Source of the DNA: CAWIMX01 sp963792785
GTDB taxonomy: Bacteria; Acidobacteriota; Vicinamibacteria; Vicinamibacterales; CAVVIG01
DNA: 64,000 nucleotides
Direction of reading: 5' to 3'
Assembly (NCBI GenBank): GCA_963792785.1
Contig: CAWBXO010000001.1
Coordinates: 1,116,001-1,180,000, forward strand
This document shows, piece after piece, positions 36,557 through 46,259 of this stretch. The position numbers were made by a program, and so were the translations under genes. The notes below the pieces were generated by a model that saw only the letters and a list, made by a program, of their open reading frames with translations, made no database searches and was not told the origin of the DNA. Every line of letters begins with the position of its first letter. Positions within the stretch are counted from its first letter, which is position 1.

Positions 36557-36579
36557 GTATCAGGATTCAGTCCTGATAC
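36557..36579. promoter_or_regulatory. Perfect inverted repeat in the divergent promoter gap
   Basis: Arms GTATCAGGA (36557-36565) and TCCTGATAC (36571-36579) are exact complements around TTCAG. The site fills most of the 36-bp gap between the alcohol dehydrogenase (start 36553) and the GT-C-like gene (start 36590). Arm length and spacing fit a dimeric repressor, possibly Rrf2-type by general resemblance only. No regulator is encoded adjacent. Confidence 0.55.
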
Positions 36580-36589
36580 TCTTGCGTCC

Positions 36590-37948
36590 GTGCGTGCGCG
36601 CGTCTCCGGCCTTGCGGCCACCGGCTGGGTGCTGGCCTGCCTGGCGATCGTGTACGGCGGCGACATCGGCCGCGGCTTCATCAAAGACGACTTCAGCTGG
36701 ATCCTGCACGACCCGCTGCGCGCGCCCGGCGGCCTGGCGTCCGCGTTCACCGAGACGCCGATGGGCTTCTACCGCCCACTCGTCGCCCTCTCCTTCGCGC
36801 TGAACGATCGCCTGTTCGGCCTCGCGCCCACGCCGTACGCCTGGACCAACCTCGCGCTGGCAGCGGCGATCGCCGTGCTGGTGGCGGCAGCGGTCTCCGC
36901 ACTCGGCTTCGGCCGCCTCGGCGGCGCGTTCGCGGCCGGCCTGTGGGCGTTCAACCTGAACGGGATCAACATGGCCCTCCTGTGGACGAGCGGCCGCACG
37001 TCGCTCATCGGCGCGCTGGGCGCGGCCGCCGCGGCCGTCGCGTTCGCGCGGCGCCGGTACGCGCTGGCCGGCATCTTCACGCTTGCCGCCCTGCTCGGCA
37101 AGGAAGAACCGCTGCTGCTGCCGCTCGTCTTCGCGATCTGGACCGCGGTCGACGCGCCGGACGGCGCGCGCCCGCGCCTCGCGGCCGCCGCCCGGGCGAC
37201 GTGGCCCTCCTGGCTCGCGGTCGCCGTCTACTTCGCCCTCCGCGCGCGCACGCCCGCGTTCACGCCGGCGACGGCGCCCGACGTCTACCAGCTCCACGCG
37301 GCCGCGATCGCCGCCAACGTCCTGCAGTACCTCGACCGGTCCCTCACCTTCACCGCCGCCGTGCTCGCGATCGCATGGCTCGTCTTCAGCCGCCGGCGCC
37401 TCGCGCTCGACGACCTCGAGCGCCGCACGGCGATCAAGGGCGCGGCCTGGCTGGTCCTGGGTTTCGCGCTGACCATCCTGATCGCCAGCCGCTCGAGCCT
37501 GTACGCGGTCTTCCCGTCGATCGGATCGGCGATCATCGGCGTCGCGCTCGGCCGCGCCCTCTGGCGCACGATGCCCGAGCGCCGCCGCGATGCCGCGTTC
37601 GCTGCGCCTTCCTCCTGCCCCTGGCGCTCTGGCCCGTCTACCACCTCCGCAACGCGCGGCTGAGAGACGAAGGCGCGCTGTCCACGACGATCCTCGCGCG
37701 CATTCAGGGTGAACTGGCCGGTCAGCCGTCCGTCTCTCGACGCATCGTCGTCTACGACGATCCCGACGAGCGGCCGTCTGCCTCATCCGCGCTCGGCGAA
37801 AAACTGCCGGACGCCGTGCGGCTCACCGCCGGCCGCGACATTCCGGCCGTCATCGTCCCCGTTCCGCCCGGCGCTGGTACCGGCCGAGCAGGCCGGCCCC
37901 GCCACGCTCGAGTTCATCGTGCAGAACGGCGCCGTCCAACGGCGCTAG
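36590..37948 (+). pseudogene. GT-C-like polytopic membrane protein with two frameshifts
   Basis: GTG start at 36590. The first ~340 residues are in one frame and strongly hydrophobic with about eight predicted helices. An early DD motif lies in GFIKDDFSWILHDP, as GT-C glycosyltransferases have in their first periplasmic loop. A one-base loss near 37605 shifts to the frame reading CAFLLPLALWPVYHLRNARL. An extra G near 37871-37876 shifts back before LVPAEQAGPATLEFIVQNG. The end region (IVVYDDPDERPSA) looks periplasmic. Proximity to the amino-sugar operon fits a role in glycan transfer (inference). Exact family uncertain. Confidence 0.6.
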
Positions 37949-37986
37949 GTCGGCCTTGATGACTCCACGATCCGCGGCAGGTCGGA

Positions 37987-38830
37987 CTAATCACGGGTAA
38001 CGCTGGCGTCCGGGCTTTCGGGTGTCAGATTCTGCCGCAGGAACCGCAGGGTCTGGCGCACGATGTCGCGCGATACTCGGCTGTCGTCAAAAAGATCAAA
38101 GGCGTGTGGCCCGTCGGCATGGTTCACCAAGGTGATCGGGAGATTCTCGATGAGTGCCCGGCGATGAAGCGGTCGATGGAAGCGTTCATCGCCGCGAAAC
38201 TGGTCGCGCCCGGCCCTCACGATGAGCATCGCCACGTCCCGACGGAGATCGGCGAGCGTGCGGCCGACGCCAGGGTTTGCGAAGCCGAACTGCCTGGCCG
38301 CGTCTGCCACGTCAGTCGCGCCGTCAGGAGATCGAGGAGACAACCGTAGCCAAACACCGCGCAGGCGGGCGTTCGACGGGCGTCCTGCCTGATCGTCGTC
38401 AGGGCTGTCGGCACATTCCCAGACACGGCCATCACCCCGAGCCGTGCCGGGTCGATCCCCAACGATCCAGCGAATTCGTGGAGATGCTCGAACAGGGCCT
38501 GTAGATCCGCGACAGGGTCACGGGTCGTGTACGCGATTGCCGGTCATGCCCGACAGCGCGATCAACTGACACATCGAGATCGTCCACACCGCATCTCCTT
38601 GTAGCTCAAGGTGGTCGGACGCGGTTCCATCGTCTCCGGGTAGCCTGCCACGATAGATCACCGCGGGCGCGGCCACTCTCGTCCGTTTCGCCTGGCGGAT
38701 CGTGCAGGATCCATGCGGCGATCTGGCGGGCCGTCCGCGACGTCGCGTCGTACCGTCACGGCTTCCATGCCGTCCAACTGGAGACACACTCGACGCGTGA
38801 AGATGTCACTCGGCGCGTCTGAGTCATCGC
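37987..38830 (-). pseudogene. Decayed alpha/beta hydrolase (dienelactone-hydrolase-like)
   Basis: Recognisable pieces run in order but in different minus-strand frames: LDGMEAVTVRRDV near 38750-38790, PAVIYRG near 38645-38665, MCQLIALSGMTG near 38535-38570, DPVADLQALFEHLHEFAGSL near 38460-38520, GIDPARLGVMAVSGNVPTAL near 38400-38460, and a C-terminal frame to 37987 (VAMLIVRAGRDQFRG, NHADGPHAFDLFDD). The nucleophile elbow reads VSGNV. At least four frame changes are needed, so this is true decay rather than one sequencing error. Confidence 0.65.
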
Positions 38831-38910
38831 CCCCAGTGTGATTCCTCTTGTGGGCCTTGCGTCTAGTGGGGATAATTGAAATCTGACTTGATCGGCAAGA
38901 CCGCTACGAC

Positions 38911-38956
38911 CTCCGGACCTCCGAGTCCTCGAACCTCAGAACCTCCGAACCCGCGC
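38911..38956. repeat. Degenerate short tandem repeat (ACCTCCGA-type units)
   Basis: Units resembling ACCTCCGAAC and ACCTCAGAAC recur several times with substitutions. It lies 25-70 bp past the end of the TauE/SafE frame, in a 150-bp gap (38831-38980) that holds nothing else I can identify. Confidence 0.5.
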
Positions 38957-38980
38957 TCTGAGACCCCCCGCACGTTTGTT

Positions 38981-39736
38981 TCAGCGCACGAAGAAGTAGA
39001 CGTCATCCCCCATCCGACCACGACGACGAACCAGCGGACGACGCGGCGATCGACGCGGCGCGCGAGGCTCGCGCCGCCGTAGCCGCCGAGGATCGTGCCC
39101 GCCATCATCACGAAGCCCGGCTGCCACGTGATCGCGCCGCTCAGGAAGAACTGGACGAGCGCGACGCCGTTGATCGACACGCCCAGCAGCACCTTGAGCG
39201 CGTTCATCTCGTGGATGTCGCTCATGCCCGCGGCGGCGAGCGCCGCCAGCATCATGATGCCCATGCCCCCGCCGAAGTAGCCGCCGTACGTGGCGATCAC
39301 GAGTTGTCCGGCCAGCACGAGCAGGAACCCGCGCCGGCTGCGCCAGCGCCCCTCCGCGTCGCCGCCGGGCCGCGCGAGGCGGCCGCCGAAGGTGAACGTG
39401 GCGGCGGCGACGAGCATGAGCCACGGCAGCAGGCGCAGAAAGCTCGCGTCGGACGTGCGGACGAGGAGCGTGGCGCCCACGAAGCCGCCGACGAGGCTGA
39501 CGCCGCAGAGCCAGAGCACGCCGGACCGCGACAGCCGCACCTCGCGCCGGTACGCGACGGCGCTCGCGATCGAATCCCGGCCACACGGCGAAGGTGGACG
39601 TGGCGTTGGCGCTGACCGGCGCCACGCCCGTCCAGAGCAGCATCGGAAGCGTGAGGAAGGACCCGCCGCCGGCGACCGAATTCAGCGCCCCGGCACCGAG
39701 CCCGGCGAGAAACAAAAGCACGCTGCTGACGGGCAT
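38981..39736 (-). pseudogene. TauE/SafE-family sulfite exporter-like permease with frameshifts
   Basis: ATG at 39736 begins MPVSSVLLFLAGLGAGALNS, followed by the family motif VAGGGSFLTLPMLL and ATSTFAVWPG. An extra base at 39573-39574 breaks the frame; the continuation RLSRSGVLWLCGVSLVGGFVG runs on through YGGYFGGGMGIMMLAAL and HEMNALKVLLGVSINGVA. A probable one-base loss near 39005 precedes the end VYFFVR at 38981. About eight membrane helices. TauE/SafE proteins export sulfite, sulfoacetate or related organic anions. Located 92 bp downstream of the efflux tolC gene, separated from it by a large inverted repeat. Confidence 0.75.
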
Positions 39737-39749
39737 CACGGAAATGCAA

Positions 39750-39814
39750 CCACGAAGGCACGAAGGCACGAAGAAGAAAATCGCTTTCAGAAAAGAAACT
39801 TCGTGCCTTCGTGG
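39750..39814. repeat. Inverted repeat of CACGAAGG-type units
   Basis: Arms CCACGAAGGCACGAAG (39750-39765) and CTTCGTGCCTTCGTGG (39799-39814) are perfect 16-bp complements around a 33-bp AT-rich loop. The left arm has an extra tandem GCACGAAG unit. It lies just past the stop of the TolC gene (39828) and could terminate the efflux operon or be a REP-like element. Confidence 0.65.
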
Positions 39815-39827
39815 CTGCCTTTCGTGA

Positions 39828-41207
39828 TCAGGGGAACTGGCCGAGGGCGATGAGCAGGTCGAGCCGGGCGCGGCGGAGCGTGTCCTCGGCCGCGGCAACG
39901 GCGGCGTCCGCGTCGCGGGCGCTGCGCTCGGCGTCGATCACCTCGATGTTCGTCGCGCCGCCGGCGCGGAAGCTGATCGAGGTGATGTCCAGCACCTGGG
40001 TCGCCTGCTCGGCGGACGCGCGCGCGCTCACGAGGCCGCGCGCGGCGATCGCCGCGCTCGCGCGCGCGACGCGCGCCTCGGCGCCCGCCTGCGTGACGCC
40101 CTGGGCGAACCGCGCGCGCGCCTCGTCGAGGGCGGCCTGCCGCTCGCTGCGGCGGCCGCCGACGGCCCCGCCCGTATAGACCGGGATCGTCGCCTGCAGC
40201 AGAAACCGCCAGCTGTTGGCCGTCGTGAAGAACGACGTCGGGTAGATCGTCTGCGGCTGCAGGATCGCGTCGAGCGTCGGCCAGTTCTCGCGGCCCGTGT
40301 CGGTCACGGCGCGGGCGGCCAGGTCCTGCTGGGCGCTGAAGTAGCGCAGGTCGGTCCGGAACTGCAGGAGGCTCGTCGGCGTCGCGGCCGTGTCGGGCGG
40401 CGTCTCGAAGGCGGGCTCCTCGCGCGCATCTACCGGGCCGTCAGCCACGAGCAGCACGCCCAGCGCCTCCTGCGCGCGGTACAACACGAGGCGCGCGCCC
40501 TCGAGGCGGACATCCGCCTGCGACACCTGCTGGGCCGCCCGCAGCGCGTTGAGCCGGCTGCCCGATCCCGCGCGCTCGAGCTCGGCGGCCAGGTCGGCGT
40601 GCGCCCGGGCGGCGTCCCGCGCGCGCGTTTCGTTCTCGAGCGTGCGGCGCTGGGCGATCACGCTCAGGTACGCGTCGGCGGCGGCCATCGCCACCTGGCG
40701 GCGCACGTCGGCGGCGCCCGCCTCCGCCACCTGCGTCGCGTCCTCGGCCTGCGCGCGCCGAGCCCACGCGGCCGCGGCCACGATCGGCACGTCCACGGTC
40801 AGGTTGCCGGCGACCTGATTGCGCGGCGTCACCGTGACGTCGTTGAACGACACGCCCGTGTTCAGGGTCGTCGTGGTGACCGTGCCGCTGACCGCCGGCC
40901 GGATGGACGCGCGCGCCTCCGCGAGCAGGCCCTCGGCGCGCAGGATCCCCGCGGCCGCCAGCGCCACCGACGGGTTCTTCGTCGTCGCAATCCGGATCGC
41001 CTCGTCGAACGCGACGGTCATCACAGGCTGCGGCGACGCCGCGTCCGCAACGGGCGCCTGTGCATGCAGCGCGACTCCCGTCACCAGCACCCAAGCACCC
41101 AGCACCCAAGCACCCCGCACCGTGGCACCCAGCCCCCTGCGAGATCCCACCAGCCCTCTGCAGGCTCCCCCCAGCACCCTACAGGATCCGCCGAGCACCT
41201 TACTCAC
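39828..41207 (-). CDS. TolC-family outer-membrane efflux protein
   Basis: 459 aa as open; translation may begin at the GTG at 41117, which directly precedes a usable signal (RGAWVLGAWVLVTGVALHAQA). The first ~40 residues of the longer form are encoded by a degenerate tandem repeat (41088-41200). The rest is a normal outer-membrane efflux protein with long coiled-coil helices (AFDEAIRIATTKNPSVALAAA, ADAYLSVIAQRRTLENETRARDAA, SFRAGGATNIEVIDAERSARDADA). It overlaps the RND pump gene by 8 bp and completes a tripartite MFP-RND-TolC operon. Confidence 0.9.
   Translation of the reverse strand: MSKVLGGSCRVLGGACRGLVGSRRGLGATVRGAWVLGAWVLVTGVALHAQAPVADAASPQPVMTVAFDEAIRIATTKNPSVALAAAGILRAEGLLAEARASIRPAVSGTVTTTTLNTGVSFNDVTVTPRNQVAGNLTVDVPIVAAAAWARRAQAEDATQVAEAGAADVRRQVAMAAADAYLSVIAQRRTLENETRARDAARAHADLAAELERAGSGSRLNALRAAQQVSQADVRLEGARLVLYRAQEALGVLLVADGPVDAREEPAFETPPDTAATPTSLLQFRTDLRYFSAQQDLAARAVTDTGRENWPTLDAILQPQTIYPTSFFTTANSWRFLLQATIPVYTGGAVGGRRSERQAALDEARARFAQGVTQAGAEARVARASAAIAARGLVSARASAEQATQVLDITSISFRAGGATNIEVIDAERSARDADAAVAAAEDTLRRARLDLLIALGQFP
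41088..41200. repeat. Degenerate GCACCCA/CCAGCACCC-type tandem repeat at the RND-TolC junction
   Basis: Units such as AGCACCCA recur exactly at first (41088-41120), then with growing divergence to 41200. On the minus strand they encode Gly/Leu/Arg-rich residues in the predicted TolC leader (VLGGSCRVLGGACRGL; LGAWVLGAWVL). Confidence 0.6.
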
Positions 41208-44200
41208 CTCTCCTCCCCAACCTCTTGACCACCACGTACAGCACCGGGATGAACGCCAGGTTCAGGAACGTGGACGCGATCATCCCGCCGGCCACCGCCG
41301 TGCCGACGGCGTGGCGCGCCTCCCGGCCGGCGCCGGTCGCGAAGACGAGCGGCGAGACGCCGAGGATGAACGCCAGCGACGTCATCAGGATCGGCCGGAG
41401 GCGGATGCGCGCCGCCTCGACCGCCGCCTCGGCGATCGACAGGCCGCGATGCCGCAGCTGCTCGGCGAACTCGACGACGAGAATGCCGTTCTTCGCGGAC
41501 AGCCCGATCAGCATCACGAGGCCGATCTGGCAGTAGACGTCGTTCGGCAGGCCGCGCGTCTGCTCGGCCACGAGCGCGCCCATCACGGCCAGCGGCACGG
41601 ACAACAGGATGATGAACGGCAGCGTGAGGCTCTCGTACTGCGCCGCGAGCGTGAGGTAGACGAGCAGCAGGCCGAGGCCGAAGATCACCGTGGACTGCCC
41701 GCCCGCCGAAATCTCCTCGAGCGACAGGCCCGACCACGCGTACGAGAAGCCCTGCGGCAGCGCGCGGGACGACAGGTCCTGCATCGCCTGAATCGCCTGG
41801 CCCGAGCTGTAGCCGGGCGCCGCCGACGCGTTGATCTCGACGGACCGCGCCATGTTGTAGTGCGTGATCGTCTTCGGCGACGTCGCCTCGGTGACGCTCA
41901 CGAGGTTGCTGAGCGGCATCATCTCGCCGCCCGCCGTCCGCACCGAGTACCGCTCGATGTCCTCGGGTGTCGATCGGAACGCGCGATCCGCCTGCACGTA
42001 GACGCGATACGACCGGTTGTCGAAATCGAAGTCGTTCACGTACGACGACCCCATCAGCGTCTGCATCGTCTGGGTGATGCTGTCGAGCGACACGCCGAGG
42101 CTCTTCGCCTGCTCGCGATCGATCGTGACGACGAGCTGCGGGTCGTTCGCGGTGAACTGCGTGAAGAGGCCCGTCAGCCCCGGCGTCTGATAGCCCTGGC
42201 CGATGAACTGATTGGCGACGGCCGCCATGTTCGCGATCGTCCCGCCGCTCTGGTCGAGCAGCTCGTAGGTCAGCCCGCCGAACTGGCCGAGGCCGTTGAT
42301 CGACGGCGGCAGCACCGGGATCACGGTGGCGCCCGTGATCTGGCTGAGGCCGCCGTACAGGCGTCCGACGACCGCCGCGGCCGAATGCTCCTCACCCACG
42401 CGCTGGTCGAACGGCTTCAGGGCGGCGAACGCGACGCCCTCGCTCGGGCTGATCCCGGAGAAGCTGAAGCCGCTCATGGCGAAGATGTTCTGGACCTCCG
42501 GCGCCGTCTTCATCACCGCTTCCACCTGCCGCACCACGCCGGCGGTGTACTCGAGCGACGCGCCGGGCGGCCCCTGGACGATCAGGATGATGTAGCCCTG
42601 ATCCTCGTCGGGGACGAACGACTTCGGCACGCGGTTGTACTCCCAGTACGTGGCGCCGAGCAGGACGACGAACACGACGACCACGAGCGCCCGCACACGA
42701 ATCAGGCCGCGCAGCGCCGTGACGAGCGCCGACGTGCCGCCGTCGATCACCCGGTTCACGCCGTTGAAGAAGAAGCCCTTCGGCTTCTCGACCTTCGCGA
42801 GCAGCAGCGCCGACAGGGCCGGCGTGAGCGTCAGCGCGTTGAACGCCGAGATGGCCATGGAGACGGCGATCGTCAGCGCGAACTGCTGATACAGCCGTCC
42901 GGTGGTGCCCGGGAAAAACGCGACCGGCACGAACACGGCCGCCAGCACGAGCGCCGTCGCGATCACCGCGCCCATCACCTCGCGCATCGCGGCCGACGCC
43001 GCCTCGGCCGGCGGCTTGTGGAAGTCGTGGATATGGCGCTCGATGTTCTCGATCACGACGATGGCATCGTCCACGACGAGGCCGGTGGCCAGCGTGATCC
43101 CGAACAGCGTGAGCGTGTTGATCGAGAAGCCGAACAGCTTCACGAACGCGAACGTGCCGACGAGCGACACCGGGATCGTGATGGCCGGGATCAGCGTCGT
43201 GCGCCAGTTCTGCAGGAACAGGAACATCACGAGCACGACGAGCGCGATCGCCTCGAGCAGCGTGATGACCACCTCCCGGATCGAGTCGGCGACGACCGTC
43301 GTCGTGTCGAAGGCGGCTTCGATCTTCAGCCCCGGCGGGAAGTCCTTCCGCAGCCGGTCGAACTCGGCCAGCACGTTCCGGTAGACCTCGAGCGCGTTGG
43401 CGTCGGGCAGCGGCAGCACGCCGAAGCCGACGCCGTCGCGGCCGTTGTAGCGCAGCGTGGTGCCGTAGTTCTCGGCGCCGAGCTCGGCGCGCCCCACGTC
43501 CTTCAGACGCACGAGCGTGCCGTCGTCGGCGCGCTTGAGGATGATGTTCTCGAACTCCGACGGCTCGACGAGCCGGCCGACGGCGCGGACGCTGATCTGG
43601 TAGCTCTGGCCGTCGAGGGCCGGCGGCTGCCCCACCTGCCCGGCGGCCACCTGGACGTTCTGCTCGCGCAGCGCCTGCACCACATCGCCCGCCGTGAGGC
43701 CGCGCGCGGCCAGCCGGTCCGGGTCGATCCAGAGCCGCATCGCGTACTTGCGCTCGCCGAACGGCTGCACGTCGCCCACGCCCGGCACGCGCTTGAGCGC
43801 GTCGCGGATGAAGCGGTCCACGTAATTGCTCATGAACAGCTCGTCGTACTCCCCGTGCTCGGAGTACACCGCCGCGCCCATGATGAAGTTCTGCGAGACC
43901 TTGGAGACCGAGAGGCCGACCGCCTTCACCTCGGTCGGCAGGCGGCCCTCGACCTGCGAGATGCGGTTCTGGATGTCCACGGCGGCGATGTCGACGTCGC
44001 GGGTCAGGTCGAACGTGACCGTGACGATGGACGAGCCGTCGTTCCCGCTCGTCGAGGTCATGTACATCATGCCCTCGACGCCGTTCAGCGCCTGCTCGAT
44101 GGGGACCGTCACCGCGGATTCCACCACCTGCGCGCTGGCGCCGTTGTAGAACGCGCTTACCTGCACCTGCGGCGGCGCCAGGTCGGGGAACTGCGAGATC

Positions 44201-44295
44201 GGCAGCGTCGGGATGGCCACGACGCCGGCGATGATGATGACGAGCGAGCAGACGCTCGCCAGAATGGGGCGGCGGATGAAGGTGTCGACGACCAC
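41200..44295 (-). CDS. RND multidrug efflux permease, HAE1 family
   Basis: 1031 aa, full length. Typical features are MVVDTFIRRPILASVCSLVIIIAG, the porter-domain repeat NGVEGMMYMTSTSGNDGSSIVTV, the helix-4 relay GLVVDDAIVVIENIERHI with the paired Asp, and FVPDEDQGYIILIVQGPPGAS. The C-terminal half includes LVYLTLAAQYESLTLPFIILLSVP and KNGILVVEFAEQLRHRG. It pumps hydrophobic compounds from periplasm or inner leaflet using proton flow, with the adaptor and TolC partners encoded on either side. The ATG follows directly on the adaptor stop. Substrate cannot be predicted. Confidence 0.96.
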   Translation of the reverse strand: MVVDTFIRRPILASVCSLVIIIAGVVAIPTLPISQFPDLAPPQVQVSAFYNGASAQVVESAVTVPIEQALNGVEGMMYMTSTSGNDGSSIVTVTFDLTRDVDIAAVDIQNRISQVEGRLPTEVKAVGLSVSKVSQNFIMGAAVYSEHGEYDELFMSNYVDRFIRDALKRVPGVGDVQPFGERKYAMRLWIDPDRLAARGLTAGDVVQALREQNVQVAAGQVGQPPALDGQSYQISVRAVGRLVEPSEFENIILKRADDGTLVRLKDVGRAELGAENYGTTLRYNGRDGVGFGVLPLPDANALEVYRNVLAEFDRLRKDFPPGLKIEAAFDTTTVVADSIREVVITLLEAIALVVLVMFLFLQNWRTTLIPAITIPVSLVGTFAFVKLFGFSINTLTLFGITLATGLVVDDAIVVIENIERHIHDFHKPPAEAASAAMREVMGAVIATALVLAAVFVPVAFFPGTTGRLYQQFALTIAVSMAISAFNALTLTPALSALLLAKVEKPKGFFFNGVNRVIDGGTSALVTALRGLIRVRALVVVVFVVLLGATYWEYNRVPKSFVPDEDQGYIILIVQGPPGASLEYTAGVVRQVEAVMKTAPEVQNIFAMSGFSFSGISPSEGVAFAALKPFDQRVGEEHSAAAVVGRLYGGLSQITGATVIPVLPPSINGLGQFGGLTYELLDQSGGTIANMAAVANQFIGQGYQTPGLTGLFTQFTANDPQLVVTIDREQAKSLGVSLDSITQTMQTLMGSSYVNDFDFDNRSYRVYVQADRAFRSTPEDIERYSVRTAGGEMMPLSNLVSVTEATSPKTITHYNMARSVEINASAAPGYSSGQAIQAMQDLSSRALPQGFSYAWSGLSLEEISAGGQSTVIFGLGLLLVYLTLAAQYESLTLPFIILLSVPLAVMGALVAEQTRGLPNDVYCQIGLVMLIGLSAKNGILVVEFAEQLRHRGLSIAEAAVEAARIRLRPILMTSLAFILGVSPLVFATGAGREARHAVGTAVAGGMIASTFLNLAFIPVLYVVVKRLGRRGE

Positions 44296-45408
44296 TTAAA
44301 CCGCCGGCGCTTCCGCGACGGGCGCGCCGTCCTGGAGCTTCTGCGCGCCGGACACGACGAGGCGGTCGCCGGGCTGCACGCCGTCGAGCAGCACGTAGGC
44401 GTTGCCGACGATCGGGCCGACGCGGATCCCGCGCTGTTTCGCCACGAGCGCGCCGTCGGCCTCTTCGGCAACGAACGCGAAGAACTGGCCGTTCACGCGC
44501 ACGACGGCCGTGACCGGAATCGTGAGCCCGCGCGTCGTCTTCCAGACGATGCGGGCGCGGACGAACTGGGAGGCGCGCAGCGCGCCGTCGGGATTCGGGA
44601 CGGCCGCCTTCACGAGGATGGTCTGGGTGGCCGTGTCGACGTGCGGCGCGATGAACGAAATCTTCGTCGTCGCGATCGACCGCGAGCCGTCGCCGGCCAG
44701 GATCTCGAGCGGCAGGCCGATCGCCAGATCGCCCGCGCGGTCGACCGGGACCGACGTGTGCACCTCGAGCGTCTGGTTCTGGTCGATCCGCGTGAGCACG
44801 GTCTGCGTGTCCACCTGGCTGCCGACGCGAACCGGAATGTCGCCCACGACGCCGGCGGTCGGCGCCGTCACCGTGAAATAGCGGAGCTGCACCTGCTGCT
44901 GCTCGAGCTGGGCGTCGAGCGACTTGAGCGAGGCCTCGGCCGTTTCAAGCGCGGTCTGTGCCTGCTCGAGCTCCTGCCGGCTGATCGCGCCGGCCTCGAA
45001 GAGGCTGCTCGTGCGTTCCTGCTGCTGGCGGGCGAAGGCGACGTTCGCCTCGCGGGCCGCGCGCTCGGCCTGCTGGCTCGAGACGGCGGCCTGCTGGCGC
45101 CGCGCGTCGATCTGGAAGAGATCGGCGCCCTCGCGCACGCGAGCGCCGGACTGCACGAAGATCTCGGTGATCTGGCCGGAGATCTGCGGCTGGACCGTGG
45201 TCGAGCGAAGCGACATCAATGTCGCCACGTACTCGGAGGCATCCTGGATGTCCGATTCGACGGCCCCCTGGAGCACGACCGCCGTGGGCGGCCTGCCGCC
45301 GCCGGCCATGGCGCCGCCGGCGCCCGCGGGCCCGGACGACCCGCAGCCGGCCGCCAGCGATGTAATAAGGATGAGAACCGGAAGAGCACGAAGCCGTGGA
45401 CGAAGCAT
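44296..45408 (-). CDS. RND efflux periplasmic adaptor lipoprotein
   Basis: 370 aa. Lipoprotein signal LPVLILITSLAAGC with Cys ~22 and a Gly/Ala/Pro linker. The adaptor core shows the lipoyl-like segment VQPQISGQITEIFVQSGARVREGADLFQID, a coiled-coil hairpin (AREANVAFARQQQERTSSLF), the second lipoyl half (VTAPTAGVVGDIPVRVGSQV) and a beta-barrel domain. The membrane-fusion protein links the RND pump to TolC. First gene of the efflux operon; the RND gene starts immediately after its stop. Confidence 0.95.
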   Translation of the reverse strand: MLRPRLRALPVLILITSLAAGCGSSGPAGAGGAMAGGGRPPTAVVLQGAVESDIQDASEYVATLMSLRSTTVQPQISGQITEIFVQSGARVREGADLFQIDARRQQAAVSSQQAERAAREANVAFARQQQERTSSLFEAGAISRQELEQAQTALETAEASLKSLDAQLEQQQVQLRYFTVTAPTAGVVGDIPVRVGSQVDTQTVLTRIDQNQTLEVHTSVPVDRAGDLAIGLPLEILAGDGSRSIATTKISFIAPHVDTATQTILVKAAVPNPDGALRASQFVRARIVWKTTRGLTIPVTAVVRVNGQFFAFVAEEADGALVAKQRGIRVGPIVGNAYVLLDGVQPGDRLVVSGAQKLQDGAPVAEAPAV

Positions 45409-45498
45409 GGTGGTTAAGACGAGTCAGAGAGGACGTTGGGTTCTGGACCGAAACCTCATCGTACTATCGATCGTGATATGGTCGCTGGCCGGAGAACG

Positions 45499-46138
45499 AT
45501 GCGCGCTTCGAACCCAGCGACGGTCCTGTTGCTCGCCCTCACGCTCGTGGGGGTGTCGATCCGCGCGCAGCGGCCGGAGCTCGCGCCGCTCGAGACCGAC
45601 AAGCCGATCACCTACTTCATCGCCGAGGGCGACGCCCGGACCGGGTTCGAGCCCGGCGACCGGGAGCTGGCGTTCTGGGCCCTCGACGCCTGGCGGCGCG
45701 TGGCGCCCGATCGCATTCATCTGGAGGCGTCGGACGCCGCGCACGCGCGGATTCGCGTCGAATGGGCCCCGCCGGGCGCCGGTCAGTACCGGCGAGACCC
45801 AGGCGCTCATCGTGGACGGCCGTCGCGGCGCCAGGCTCTTTATTCACCCCGACATGGAATCGCTGGGCGCCGACATCGCCGCGGAGACCCGTACCGACTC
45901 CCTCCTGCGCGATGCCATCGTGTACCTGACCTGCCTGCACGAGCTCGGACACGCGTTCGGGCTCGAGCACACGGCCGCGTTCGACGACATCATGTATTCG
46001 TTCGAGTACGGCGGCGACATCCCGGAGTATTTCGACCGCTACCGCCGCCGGCTCGAGGCGCGGGAGGAGATCGCGACGGTGTCGGGACTGTCGGCCGCCG
46101 ACCGGTCGCGCTTCCGGGCGTTGTACCCGCGGGAGTGA
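45499..46138 (+). pseudogene. Secreted metzincin-type zinc protease (matrixin-like) with one frameshift
   Basis: ATG at 45499 with a signal peptide (ATVLLLALTLVGVSIRAQ). The prodomain-like region reads ITYFIAEGD and FWALDAWRRVAPDRIHLEA. An extra C at 45789-45790 breaks the frame after PGAGQY. The next frame continues GETQALIVDG and reaches the zinc motif HELGHAFGLEHT, then IMYSFEYGGDIPEYFDRYR; the Met fits the Met-turn. HExxHxxGxxH defines metzincins. About 212 aa if repaired, the size of small bacterial matrixins. Divergent from the efflux operon. Confidence 0.8.
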
Positions 46139-46160
46139 CGCCGGTCAGGCCTTTGCCGGC

Positions 46161-46218
46161 ACGCCGTCGCCGTTCCTCGAACAGTACGACGATCGGGTGG
46201 CGGGTGAACGGCCAGGCG
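46161..46218 (+). pseudogene. Internally deleted remnant resembling the regulator fragment at 48.1-48.4 kb
   Basis: Three short blocks match, in the same order, sequence at 48134-48157, 48382-48392 and 48416-48438: ACGCCGTcGCCGTTCCTCG then AACAG, TACGACGATCG, and GGCGGGTGAACGGCCAGGCG. The segments between them are missing here. This looks like a short deleted relic of the WYL/HTH regulator region. The rest of the 46139-46259 gap holds nothing recognisable. Confidence 0.5.
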
Positions 46219-46259
46219 CGCGCACTATCCGGTGGCCGATCACTGATCGCAGCCCCTCG

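Noticed and set aside
38911..38956. CRISPR array from the short repeats near 38.9 kb (also 41.1 kb)
   Set aside because: Units are under 12 bp, degenerate and without unique spacers, and no cas genes are present.
40819..45417. 1532-codon open frame antisense to the RND efflux operon
   Set aside because: Composition is His/Arg/Asp-rich as expected for a GC-rich antisense frame, and it lies exactly opposite three well-supported efflux genes.
46139..46259. A small gene in the gap between the metzincin and the aquaporin
   Set aside because: The only recognisable sequence is the deleted regulator relic; open frames there have no start signals.
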